Assembly: GCA_947243795.1 (NCBI GenBank)
Contig: OX365937.1
Span: 667,807-731,806, forward strand
Origin: Saccharomyces uvarum
Lineage: Eukaryota; Ascomycota; Saccharomycetes; Saccharomycetales; Saccharomycetaceae
Length of the DNA stretch: 64,000 bases
Direction: 5' to 3'
Part shown: in pieces, positions 41,996 to 52,701 of the stretch
Position numbering within the stretch: the first letter of the stretch is position 1
Layout: every line of letters starts with the position of its first letter
Translations under genes and position numbers: made by a program
The notes under the pieces: generated by a model
Database searches by the model: none
The model's input: only the letters and a program-made list of their open reading frames with translations
What the model was told of the DNA's origin: nothing

Positions 41996-43742
41996 GTACT
42001 CATCTTATATTTAAACAAAAATCTCGAACGCCTGATATTTCAAACGTTTTTTTTATGTAAAATGAAAATTGAACGTCTTTAGGGACACATCTATAAGGCA
42101 AAAAGTTAAATTTCAAAACTCAAATTCGGGATCTTTTCTACATACTTTTCAGTAGGAAATATACGAAACGACAGAAATTTCTTGTTCACAGACACAACTA
42201 AGGGCAAAAGCGGATTAATGATGTTTTTGTGCGGAGTATTACTGCAATTTGGGATTGTGAGGCAAGCAAGGCTTATTGAGATGACCATGTGTACGTTAAA
42301 TACACGGGTTGAATGAATATAAATCAAGATAAAGCCAAAAATATATCAAATAATTCAAGGTCAATATAGTAATCTACTGTCAAATTGCCAAAGCAATCGA
42401 GGGCAATTTGAAATTGTGGAAATGCGTTGTAAGATATTAGTATAAGCACATGTCGTCATCCAAGGTAAGCGGTATGTCATTTTATGGGAATATAATGTAG
42501 CAGTTCAAATATAAATGTAAAAGCTGCATTTTGAAGTTTATTCAATATTACCAGCAATTTCATAATGAAATAAGTTAAGTTGCATTTTAGTGCCCGTTGA
42601 GTATTCAGATGATATCTTGTAACGATCATTAAATTCATCTAGGAATTATTTTCAGGTATTTGTGATTAGCGTGATCGAAGTTATGTTATGCTCCATTAGG
42701 ACCATGTCATGATGTAAGAAATGATGCAGTGTTATAATACCAAGTATATGATGAAGTGTACTAGGATATAATGTTATAAGAATGATATATCAAAGCATTT
42801 GGTAGTTTTATTGGAATGTTCACGGAATGATATTGAATTTAAATAAAGCTTTCTAGACATCAGAGCCTTCTTATAGTAGTCTGTTTTCAATTGAAAATAA
42901 ATAGAGATATATGACAACGATATGATATCGAAAGTATCATCAAGCTGGTATTATGAGTTACAGGCAAGAGTTTTCAAAATAGTATGTAAAACGGTTTGTT
43001 GTTGTTTTCTTAGTACAAGCATTGAAAGCTCAAGGGTAGCAGCATGATTTATGTGTAGAGTTGTAGCATTAGGATACATGGCAGTTATGAAGTCTGTAGA
43101 AATTGTGGCGATAATATGTCAAGAAAAAAAAATACAGTACCTGAGTTTCGCTTATGGTTGGTCACACAATATAGTACTAGGTCAGATCCTCACCAGCTCA
43201 AATACAATTAATTGGACGGTAGAGAGTGCTTTCTGGTAGATATGACCACAATTGAAATATGTCTCTAAGAAAATGCAGTTATGACACGACTATTTTTTCA
43301 AGCCTCTCTCGTAATTTAAAACAATTGATAGTAACTCTCAAGTATTTACCCTAACTGGACTATAGTTTATCAAAAACTTGCAATATTTTTGCTCTCTTGA
43401 GGTAGCCAAGATAGTTTAATTGTCCATTACTGATCATTATCTATCGATGATCATTCTGATATGCTTATTTCATCCTAGAAAATAAATATTGTAACACATA
43501 AGTCCATATGTTCGGAAAGAAAACATATCAACAAAGATAAGTCGAAAAATGCTTTGGTGCCCTTAAAAACATGAACGACTTATATTCGTGTATACGAGTC
43601 TAAAGGATTGACTGGATGTTAAGTTGAAAGCAGAGCCAAAAAAATCCAAATTCCTTTATCAAGACCTTGAAACATCAAACCGAAATATTATATGTTAAGA
43701 GAGGGTTAAAAATATGAAAAAATGTGTTCATAATCAATAAAT
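41996..43742. other. FRE/TUF1-like convergent intergenic region
   Basis: About 1.75 kb between convergent genes. AT-rich, no gene recognised; the open frames are short and lack features. Confidence 0.6.
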
Positions 43743-45074
43743 CTATGCAATGATACGTGTGATTAGACCGGTACAAACAGTTTTATACGCTTCTCTGATG
43801 TTGAAACGTTGACCGACTTCTAATGGGGTTGGGTAAATGAAATCACATTCCATTTCGACGTTGTCACCTGGCATTACTTGCATGGAATGGTCTTTCACTT
43901 CCTTGGGGAATCTCATTACAACCGTTACATTAGCGGTCCTAATAAACATTTGTGGTTTGTAGTTTTCACTAAATCCAGAATGTCTGCCACCTTCGTCCTT
44001 TGACAAAATATACAATGAGGCTAGAATCTTGGTATGGGCCTTAGCAGTACCAGGGTTGGCCAAAACCATACCTCTCTTCAATTGGTCTCTTCTGATACCT
44101 CTTAGTAAGACGCCTGCGTTATCACCTGCCATGACGGAGTCTAATTCGTTTTTAAACATTTGAATACCGGCAACAATAGCTTTCAACGGAGTGGCATTTC
44201 GACCAGCAATTTCTACTTCTTCACCCTTCTTTAAATTGCCTCTTTCCACACGACCAGTAACCACGGTATCTTCGTCAGAGATTGAGAAGATATTTTCAAC
44301 AGGCATCAAGAAAGGCTTGTTCAAATCTCTCTCAGGTATAGGAATATACTCGTCGACGGCATCCAAAAGTTTGATAATGGCTTGTTCACCAATTTCTGGT
44401 TGACGACCTTCCAAAGCACAAAGGGCAGAACCTATAACGATAGGGACATTATTACCAGCGAATCCACATTCGTCCAACTGTTCTCTTATTTCTGTTTCAA
44501 ACGACTCTAATATTCTTAAATCATCAATAGTATCCAACTTGTTAACAAAAACAACTAAATGTTGAATACCAACCTGTCCGGCTAATAGCAGATGCTCTTT
44601 GGTTTGAAGTATTTGTCCATGAGCGGCTGTCATCACGACAATAGCACCATCCATTTGGGTGCCACCAATAATCATATTATCGATGTAATCTACGTAACCT
44701 GGACAATCGGTGTGAGAGTAGTGTCTTTTAACAGTTTCATATTCCACGTGGGCGGTAGAAATGGTAATACCACGGGCTCTTTCTACGGGTGTATTATCAA
44801 TAGCGTCACAATCTAGGAAGTTGGCACCGCCTTTTGCGGCCAAAGTTTTAGTGATGGCAGCAGTTAAAGTTGTCTTCCCGTCGCCAAAATGACCAATTGT
44901 ACCTATATTTACGTGTGGTTTGGAACGATCAAAAGCAGTTGAGGAGATACTCGAGGTTTGCGAGAAAGCTCTGGAGCCTACAGAAGCGAGATTCATTAGA
45001 TTGCTCAATGGAGAGGTTTTAGAAGCTGTTCTCGTAAGCAATCTTAATAATAAATTTCTGACTCTTTTATTCAT
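43743..45074 (-). CDS. Diverged mitochondrial EF-Tu paralogue (TUF1-like)
   Basis: 443 residues aligning end to end with S. cerevisiae Tuf1 (437), including a basic mitochondrial presequence (RLLTRTASKT, RAFSQT). All three EF-Tu domains are present. RGITIS (101-106), NKLD (178-181) and SAL (216-218) are kept. Signature residues differ: P-loop GHVDHGKT is GHFGDGKT (61-68); DCPGH is DCPGY, with Tyr127 in place of the catalytic His (TAC at 44694-44696); ATDG is AAHG (150-153); SGRGT of domain II is SDEDT (266-270); EGGRT of the tRNA-binding site is EAYKT (428-432). The scaffold elsewhere is well kept and there is no stop. In this family the His-to-Tyr change should block normal GTP hydrolysis. 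It could be a repurposed pseudo-GTPase or a young pseudogene. Confidence 0.9.
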   Translation of the reverse strand: MNKRVRNLLLRLLTRTASKTSPLSNLMNLASVGSRAFSQTSSISSTAFDRSKPHVNIGTIGHFGDGKTTLTAAITKTLAAKGGANFLDCDAIDNTPVERARGITISTAHVEYETVKRHYSHTDCPGYVDYIDNMIIGGTQMDGAIVVMTAAHGQILQTKEHLLLAGQVGIQHLVVFVNKLDTIDDLRILESFETEIREQLDECGFAGNNVPIVIGSALCALEGRQPEIGEQAIIKLLDAVDEYIPIPERDLNKPFLMPVENIFSISDEDTVVTGRVERGNLKKGEEVEIAGRNATPLKAIVAGIQMFKNELDSVMAGDNAGVLLRGIRRDQLKRGMVLANPGTAKAHTKILASLYILSKDEGGRHSGFSENYKPQMFIRTANVTVVMRFPKEVKDHSMQVMPGDNVEMECDFIYPTPLEVGQRFNIREAYKTVCTGLITRIIA

Positions 45075-45943
45075 CGAGCTACAATAGAACAGAAAAAAAA
45101 ATATACTGAAATAGAGGAATCAAAAAATTTCAATCAAATGGCTTAAAAAACAGAATTAGAAAAACTCATTGTGTGTTAATAACAGAAGGGAGAGAAATTC
45201 TTTTAAGTAATCTCAAACCTTTGTCAATGAGGCGTACTTTAGATACTATTGAACAGTTGGCGGTCATTTCTTGTGATTTCCATATACTATTAATCGATAG
45301 CATTTGGCTATTTAATCAAACGTGATTATTGTTAATTATCACCACGATTGCTTGAGTTAGACTACAGGAGTTAGGAGGCGCCGATAACAGAAAACTAATT
45401 TTGAATATGCTCTGGGCTCATTTTTGCAATAATTTAAAGAATAACGCACCTTAATGTATCACAATTAGAATGTGAATGGCGGTTTATAAATACGTGTATC
45501 TCCCACTTGTTGCATCATGCACAAATATACTAATATAGTACCGTCAGGGCAACTCATATGCCACTATAGTACAAAAAAAAATTATCACATTTCAAAGTTT
45601 GGAATAATTCTGTATCGAAGCCGTTAGGATGGAAAGTTATTCATTGTGAATTGTCAATCCCTTTAAAATATGGAGTCACAGGAATTCTCAATCCTGTAAT
45701 AATATTCAGAGTGTTGGGATCAATTCTTCGAGTTGATGTGCATCAGATGTTGGATCTAGAACGAGATAAGGCCTCGAAAAAGCAGCGGCGGCCCACCGCT
45801 ATGAACCCTACCGATTCCTAAAATTCGCCTGGTTGTAACTGTTGAAACACATCAACATTAAATTTAATTTAGATCATACGTCATTATAAAAATTTGTATT
45901 TACAGACAGACGAGCGTCATTGTAGCGTAAAACAATTCTAGCT
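45075..45943. other. Region between aldose 1-epimerase and TUF1-like gene
   Basis: About 870 bp containing the promoter of the minus-strand TUF1-like gene and the 3' flank of the epimerase. No gene seen. Confidence 0.6.
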
Positions 45944-46978
45944 TTACATCTGTACCTTAAAACGGTACTGAGTCTTCGAGGTATACAACTTACCACGTTT
46001 TAAAAGAACACAATCTCTCCATTCATCGTGATTAATTGCATCAACATATCTGCCTTGTTCAACAGCAAATCCTGATCTAGGCGTAAATTTGCCGCATAGA
46101 CTATCACCGGTGTAGAAGTGAACAGTTGGTTCTGTTGTTGAAACTTCTAGCGTGAGGCGTGATTCTGGATGATAAGCCTCAAAAACAGGCACCAACTTAT
46201 TTACGCTCAAAGAGTCGGTGATGTTCAAATCCTTATTTGCATCAACAATGAAACTGCAATCATAAACTGGAGCATGATCGTTCAAAACGGTAGGATTTGC
46301 GGAGTCAAATGTAGCAATCTTTCTTTCAATGATTTTACCGGTTGGAATTAATGCTCCTTCGCTGACTTCTAATGACCTGTTCGAACAAAGTTTAACTTCG
46401 GTACCACTGATAGACTTCTCGCTCTTAGGCTTGTTCAAATTGAAGTATGTGTGGCTGGTCATATTGATAGGAGTAGCCTCTCCACGAACCAGTTGTGCAC
46501 GGTATTCCATGTCCAAGGTCTTTTCGACAACATTCAAAGTGTACTTTATTGTAACTTCCAGATCACCTGGGAATTCATTAGGATTGGATTGCGTATGGTC
46601 ATCTAACAACGAGAATTCAGCAGTGTAAACATCCTTGGAGGGGTTCTCGACTGGAAGCGCCTTGTACTTCTTAAGGTTGAGGGAACTAATACTGCTGTGG
46701 TTTGTGTTACCACAGTTGTTAACAGTCAATTTATGAGGACCATCTTCCAGATTAAAAACACCCTTGGAAATACGATTCGCATAACGACCAACAATAGCAC
46801 CCATCATGTTACCATCTGATAAATAATCCCGAACTTCCGAATATCCTAGAACAACTGATTGATTGTTCACCCTTAAGTCAACCAAAGTAGCACCAAGTTT
46901 GGCGATGGTGGCTTGGAACCTAGTCGCATCACCAATTGTGACGACTCCGTATTCATTACTATTGTCACTATTTGTCAT
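45944..46978 (-). CDS. Aldose 1-epimerase-like (YHR210C/YNR071C family)
   Basis: 344 residues (S. cerevisiae YHR210C is 341 and YNR071C 342). The fold is galactose mutarotase, as in the C-terminal half of Gal10, which interconverts alpha and beta anomers of aldoses. Marks are GRYANRIS (about 65-72), the NHSSISSL segment replacing the His-Gly motif region, TSHTYFNL (about 174-181) with its catalytic His, and [12 protein letters not shown] with the catalytic Glu (about 311). In S. cerevisiae YNR071C sits beside HXT17 and MAN2, matching the neighbours here. It diverges from the broken SOR gene. Confidence 0.93.
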   Translation of the reverse strand: MTNSDNSNEYGVVTIGDATRFQATIAKLGATLVDLRVNNQSVVLGYSEVRDYLSDGNMMGAIVGRYANRISKGVFNLEDGPHKLTVNNCGNTNHSSISSLNLKKYKALPVENPSKDVYTAEFSLLDDHTQSNPNEFPGDLEVTIKYTLNVVEKTLDMEYRAQLVRGEATPINMTSHTYFNLNKPKSEKSISGTEVKLCSNRSLEVSEGALIPTGKIIERKIATFDSANPTVLNDHAPVYDCSFIVDANKDLNITDSLSVNKLVPVFEAYHPESRLTLEVSTTEPTVHFYTGDSLCGKFTPRSGFAVEQGRYVDAINHDEWRDCVLLKRGKLYTSKTQYRFKVQM

Positions 46979-48049
46979 TGTTGTTTATTGTATCCTTTGA
47001 TGGATTTATATCACTGCTCATCATGGAAAATGATTAACTGAGTTACTGAAACCACAATGCATCTTGTATTTATATGTTCGAGAATATTCATCCCACACAA
47101 AAGGCAGTCGTCTTCAACCACCCTTGGCCCCCACAAACAATTGGTAATCTCGGCAACACGGGGGAGGAAGCTTATTTTATCATGCCACTCAGTGCAGTAC
47201 ACTTCCAAATGATCTCGAGCTCTATCCTTCTGGTCCACATAATGTGTTCGCCAACTGTATGACAGAGTATAGTAATTGGGTGAAAACTTAGGGTGGGGTG
47301 TGGTGGCGCGAAGACGTATGATCAGACTCCTCTACAACAATTACAGGAGCTTGATTGGATAGTGTCTCTAGCAGAAAGCTTAAGCAATGACGTGTTACTG
47401 TGGAATGAACTGCAACAAAAATGGCGGGCTATTTGTTGAGTTATTATGCAAGGTGGATTACTGCCAAGGAGAAAAGGCAATGTGCGGTGGGGTGACGTGG
47501 GGCGGCCTATGTGCCTGATATCGCGTTACCCCACGCTTTACATAAGCGCGTAGGAAGCCATTTTAAAGGCACTCTTACAGGCAGGCCCCTGTGCCTTAAG
47601 GGCGGTTGGCTCCAAAAAATGCATACCGAGATTTTCAGCCTAGAAGGTTACATATGGAGAAGGCAAGATGAAGCATACTAAAGCTGGCCGGCCATGTACG
47701 GGCTTAGCTCTCTGCATACAACATTCATAGAACATTATGATGGGTACTTCTTGCTCGTAAATAGTGCGGGAAAGTGTTTGCTTATTGAGCTATGTAATTA
47801 TTGCACTAGTAAGGCTTATATTAATTAAATGAACAGCACAGCTCATCTTCCTATTTCCGCTCTCTATCTCCGATCTCCGGCCTTGGGCTTCATCTCTCAT
47901 TTCTACATACCTTGCCAATACAGTGATGTGAGAAACATAATTCATTTCCCTCCTTGTCTACGTTATATAAGAACCTGCAAGATAGATTAATTTTTCTTGA
48001 GCTGATCAAGATAATCCAGACAATGATAAAAAAGATCATTAAGAATAGC
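46979..48049. other. Epimerase/SOR divergent intergenic region
   Basis: About 1.07 kb serving as promoter for both sides. The part 47350-47560 resembles the region upstream of the mannitol dehydrogenase (see next entry). It contains GGGG/CCCC words such as ACCCCACGC near 47525 that fit Mig1 sites. Confidence 0.65.
47350..47560. promoter_or_regulatory. Shared upstream element, copy 1
   Basis: It shares GCTTAAGCAATGA(C/T)GT, ATTTGTTG(A/C)GTTAT, GCCAAGGAGA and CGGTGGGG blocks, in the same order and orientation, with 54500-54720. In both cases it lies 350-600 bp upstream of a minus-strand gene (epimerase; mannitol dehydrogenase). CCCC words that could bind Mig1 occur in both. Confidence 0.65.
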
Positions 48050-49115
48050 ATGTCACAAACCGGTAACTCTGCAATTGTTTTGAGAAAAGTTGGCGACATT
48101 GTTGTCGAACAAAGACCAGTTCCTATCATTGAGGATCCTCATTATGTTAAGATAGCTATCAAAGCTACGGGAATATGTGGTTCTGATATTCACTACTACA
48201 GAAGCGGTAGCATTGGAAAATACATACTGAAAGCTCCATTGGTCACGAATCAAGTGGACGGGTTGTAGAAGTTGGCAGTGCTGTCACAAGACTCAAAGTT
48301 GGTGATCGAGTTGCTATTGAGCCTGATGTTCCTAGCCGTTACTCTGATGAGACCAAGGAGGGAAGATATAACCTTTATCCTCATATGGCATTTGCTGCTA
48401 CACCTTCAATTGATGGTACTCTAGTGAAGTACTATTTGTCTCCAGAAGACTTTCTTGTAAAGCTTCCTGAAGGTGTTAGTTACTAAGAGGGAGCTTGCGT
48501 TGTACCTTTATCGGTTGGTGTGCACTCCAATAAGCTAGCTGGGGTCCGCTTTGGCAGTAGAGTGGTTGTTTTTGGAGCAGGCCCTGTTGGACTATTAACT
48601 GGCGCAGTTGCACGTGCGTTTGGTGCCAGTGACGTCGTCTTTATTAATGTGTTTGACAACAAGCTAGACAGGGCAAAGGATTTCGGCGCACTCATACTTT
48701 GAATTCGTCCAAGTTATCTGCTGATAAAGCTCAAGAATTGGCTAACGAAGTCGAAAAACTTTTGGGCGGACACCATGCAGATATTGTCTTTGAGTGTTCT
48801 GGAGCAGATGCTTGCATTGACGCTGATGTCAAAGTCACCAAAGTTGGAGGTACCATGGTCCAAATTGGCATGGGCAAAAACTACACGAGCTTTCCAATTG
48901 CCGAAGCCAGTGGTAAAGATATGAAATTGATTGGATGCTTCCGCTATTCGTTTGGTGATTACCGCGACGCAGTAAAGTTAGTTGCTTCGGGCAAGGTTAA
49001 TGTAAAGGCAATGATAATTCACAGATTCAAGTTTGAAGATGCAGCCAAGGCTTATGATTTCAACATTACTCATGGTGGTGAGGTGGTTAAGACTATAATT
49101 ACGGGTCCTGAATGA
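48050..49115 (+). pseudogene. SOR1: Broken sorbitol dehydrogenase (SOR1/SOR2 type)
   Basis: The sequence follows S. cerevisiae Sor1/Sor2 from MSQTGNSAIVLRKVGDI to GGEVVKTIITGPE, a zinc medium-chain dehydrogenase of sorbitol and xylitol oxidation. Three lesions break it. A short deletion near 48244 removes the LGH codons (a zinc ligand) and shifts the frame. A GAA-to-TAA stop is at 48484-48486. A one-base loss near 48689 ends the third frame at 48702. The next codons also read CVVP where CVEP is normal. The remaining sequence is still highly similar, so loss is recent. Confidence 0.93.
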
Positions 49116-50584
49116 TACGTGGGTACGCAAAGTAATTTTTACACTCTTACGAACGTGTTATTTTTTAATGACTTGTCACGGATTTTTTTTCTTCAATTTT
49201 GGTCCATGTACTTGTGCAGGCTAATACGTTTTGCCAAGGAGAAGCAATTGTACATAAGCTCAATAAATATATATGTGTCCAACTTAATATAGACACCTTC
49301 CCTCCCGGATTTTGTTATGTTTGACTCTTGTTTCTATATAATGTAAGGAATAGCTGTCCTGAGTTATTACTCTCCTATTTGATTACTATCGTCATTCTTA
49401 CGTGTGTGGGAGTGATTTAATGCTCAAAATTCAGACAGACTGCATTATATGGTGTACATGTTTAGGATTTCACCGCCCTTTAGGAGCGGGTAGTATAAGT
49501 ATAAAGCAAGGTATGACTTATTGAGAGGGCCGTGTGTCAGTTAGCTATATGTGGTTTAGTACAGTATATGGCATGCATTTCGGGAGTGGTTGGTAATAAC
49601 TCGAGTTTCCAAATAGTTCAGGAGTTTCTTTCTTAAACATCTTCAGACAGTGCTGTTCTTGGTCCAGTTAGTGTGTTCGTTCCGCCAGCTGTACAGCGGA
49701 ATATGGTAAACAGAAAATCAACGATGCCATAGTACAGAGTAATGCACCTTGAAACTTAGGATGGAGGTAGCGTGATAGCTGGGTGCTTCATTATTTGATT
49801 TTACGAAGAGTTTGTACGGTCTTTTCCATACAAGTGCGCCATAATACCATGCTAGAAGAATCTTTTCCACGTATCTCCGCACACAGTTTTGTTTAACTCC
49901 GTTCCTCATAGTAATCACACCACCTACCATTCAGTCAATTCTCATATGTTATAGCAACTATTGGAAACAGGACAGACCCCCTTTGGTGCGACTATGTAGG
50001 ATATACGGTTGACGTCACCTGTTTTGCAACCAATTAATTTCTTTTAACTTAAAATCCTACCTTGGATGCATTTCAAACTTAAAACTCAAAACCCAAAACA
50101 AAAAGTGGGGGTGGGGTATGATTCGCATATGCTTGAAATAGCGCGGTTGTGAAATCTTGAGCGGCAGGCACACAGGCAAGGATCCCCTTAAAGCGGCGTG
50201 AGCAGCTTTAGTGCGTACAGGTCTGTTAGTAGGCTTATAGGTTGCCTTGGCGTAAACGTTCAAGGACAATATTATTAGATAATCCTGGGGGCTCAATGTC
50301 TAAAACCCGAATGGAAGGAGAGCAGTCGTTCGAGAAATGAAACAAAAATAGTTCCGCTGATATGTGCAAAAGTGTAAAAACCTCCCTACGGTTGAAATTT
50401 TATCGTTCCAGTGGTTTCGCACGAATGTCATTGCTGCCACACCATTCTTTCTACCTTTAGACAATTGCTGCTATTTGAGACATATAAAGTGAGAGAGTTA
50501 AACTCGACTAACTCTTTTCAGATTCTATGGTCATTTTATCGAGAGGTTCAATAAATAAAAAAAAGAAAGAAAAACGAAAAAAAA
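49116..50584. promoter_or_regulatory. SOR/HXT intergenic region and HXT promoter
   Basis: About 1.47 kb. The HXT-proximal part contains G-rich words (GTGGGGGTGGGG at 50105-50116) that suit Mig1-type glucose repression, and a purine tract ending directly at the ATG (50561-50584). No gene seen. Confidence 0.6.
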
Positions 50585-52294
50585 ATGTCTAACTCTCAAT
50601 CATCTGCTGGGAGTGTTACAGATGTTCGAAATGCATCGACTGCCGACATTCATGTCACACCACCCATAGAAAAGGAGGGGTCTGATGAGTTTGTCCTAGA
50701 TGAAGGGCCATTAGAACCACCAACGAGAGGATTTTTGGGATATCTTACTATCTATTTACTTTGTATTCCTATCTCTTTTGGAGGGTTCTTACCTGGCTGG
50801 GATAGTGGTATCACTGCAGGTTTTATTAACATGGACAATTTCAAAATGAACTTCGGATCTTACAAGCACAGTACTGGAGAGTACTATTTGAGTAACGTGC
50901 GTATGGGTCTTCTGGTTGCAATGTTCAGTGTAGGATGCGCTATAGGTGGCCTTATCTTTGCGCGTCTGGCCGATACTTTAGGCAGAAGACTAGCAATTGT
51001 GATCGTGGTGTTGGTGTACATCGTAGGTGCAATTATCCAAATCAGCTCAAACCACAAATGGTACCAGTATTTTGTCGGTAAAATCATATACGGTTTAGGT
51101 GCTGGTGGCTGCTCCGTGTTGTGTCCAATGCTTTTGTCTGAAATAGCTCCGAAGGATTTAAGAGGTGGACTTATTTCATTATACCAACTGAACATGACCT
51201 TTGGGATTTTCCTAGGTTACTGTAGTGTTTACGGAACACGTAAATACAACAGCACCGCACAATGGAGAGTGCCTATCGGGTTATGCTTTTTGTGGGCCCT
51301 AATCATCATCATTGGTATGTTATTGGTTCCAGAATCACCAAGATATCTAATCGAAAGTGAAAAACACGAGGAAGCACGTACTTCCATTGCCAAGGTAAAC
51401 AAGGTTTCACCAGAAGATCCATGGGTATATGGGGAAGCGGAAGAAATCATCGCAGGTGTGCTTGCTCAGAGGGAACAAGGGGAGGCCTCATGGAAGGAGC
51501 TTCTCTCAGTGAAATCCAAAGTTTTCCCACGTTTGATTACCGGGATACTTGTGCAAACGTTCTTGCAACTTACCGGTGAAAACTACTTTTTCTTCTACGG
51601 AACCACCATTTTCAAGTCTGTCGGACTTACAGATGGGTTTGAAACCTCAATCATTTTGGGTACAGTGAATTTCTTCTCTACTATTCTCGCTGTTATGGGT
51701 GTGGACAAAATTGGTCGTCGTAAATGTCTTCTATTCGGAGCAGCCGGGATGATGGCCTGTATGGTGATATTTGCAAGTGTGGGGGTGAAATGTCTATACC
51801 CCCATGGCGATGACGGTCCCTCTTCGAAGGGAGCAGGTAATGCTATGATCGTGTTTACCTGTTTTTACATATTTTGTTTTGCTACAACATGGGCACCAGT
51901 TGCTTATATCGTGGTTGCCGAGTCGTTCCCTTCAAAGTTTAAGTCTAGAGCTATGTCGATTTCAACTGCGTTTAACTGGTTATGGCAGTTTTTGATTGGT
52001 TTCTTTACACCATTTATTACTGGATCTATCCACTTCTATTACGGTTATGTGTTCGTGGGATGCTTGATCGCAATGTTTTTCTACATCTTCTTTTTCTTGC
52101 CAGAAACAATCGGGTTGTCTTTGGAGGAAATCCAGTTATTGTATGAAGAAGGTGTGAAACCATGGAAGTCTGCATCTTGGGTTCCACCTTCAAGAAGGGG
52201 AAACACCTCCGAACAGGCCCAGGTTGAAAAGAAAGATTGGAAGAAGTATTTGAAGTTCTCGAAGGGGTCTTTAAATTTGCATTCTTCACCTTAG
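50585..52294 (+). CDS. HXT16: Polyol/hexose transporter, HXT13/15/16/17 type
   Basis: 569 residues (S. cerevisiae Hxt13 is 564, Hxt16 567). A sugar-porter MFS with 12 membrane segments. Sugar-transporter marks: GWDSGITAGFINMDNF in segment 1, ADTLGRRLA, LVPESPRYLIE, DKIGRRKCLLFG and FFLPETIGLSLEEIQ. This subgroup carries mannitol and sorbitol and is induced in non-fermentable carbon. The symbol follows chromosome X position in S. cerevisiae (SOR1-HXT16); the sequence alone cannot separate HXT13, 15, 16 and 17. It lies between the broken SOR and a convergent mannitol dehydrogenase. Confidence 0.92.
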   Translation: MSNSQSSAGSVTDVRNASTADIHVTPPIEKEGSDEFVLDEGPLEPPTRGFLGYLTIYLLCIPISFGGFLPGWDSGITAGFINMDNFKMNFGSYKHSTGEYYLSNVRMGLLVAMFSVGCAIGGLIFARLADTLGRRLAIVIVVLVYIVGAIIQISSNHKWYQYFVGKIIYGLGAGGCSVLCPMLLSEIAPKDLRGGLISLYQLNMTFGIFLGYCSVYGTRKYNSTAQWRVPIGLCFLWALIIIIGMLLVPESPRYLIESEKHEEARTSIAKVNKVSPEDPWVYGEAEEIIAGVLAQREQGEASWKELLSVKSKVFPRLITGILVQTFLQLTGENYFFFYGTTIFKSVGLTDGFETSIILGTVNFFSTILAVMGVDKIGRRKCLLFGAAGMMACMVIFASVGVKCLYPHGDDGPSSKGAGNAMIVFTCFYIFCFATTWAPVAYIVVAESFPSKFKSRAMSISTAFNWLWQFLIGFFTPFITGSIHFYYGYVFVGCLIAMFFYIFFFLPETIGLSLEEIQLLYEEGVKPWKSASWVPPSRRGNTSEQAQVEKKDWKKYLKFSKGSLNLHSSP

Positions 52295-52701
52295 TAGGGC
52301 AACAATGATGTTAACAATAAACACATTTTAAATAGACACCTGTAACCTCATCTTTACTCAAATGTATGAAGGTTAATATTCTTATAAGCCATATATTATT
52401 TGTTATATTAAAAAAAAAGTTAATTTTTACTTATTTCCGCATCTTGTTTCCTTTTTTATATATTTTATATCTTTTACACTTTTAATCGAAAATTTACATT
52501 GTTTGAAAAATGGCGATGGCGCTAATCTGCAACACACACCACACCACATTAAGAAAACTAAATATTCGAAAGTTTATAAGAACGTGGGTCCGGATATTCA
52601 AAGGCATTCAATTCTTTACTTCATTAAAAAACTAAAACTGTACGAAGATACAAACTATTGAAGATAATTCAATTACTATCGAAATGTATATCACTTCAGA
52701 T

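Noticed and set aside
48520-49115. Separate small dehydrogenase genes
   Set aside because: They are fragments of one broken SOR gene split by a stop and frameshifts.
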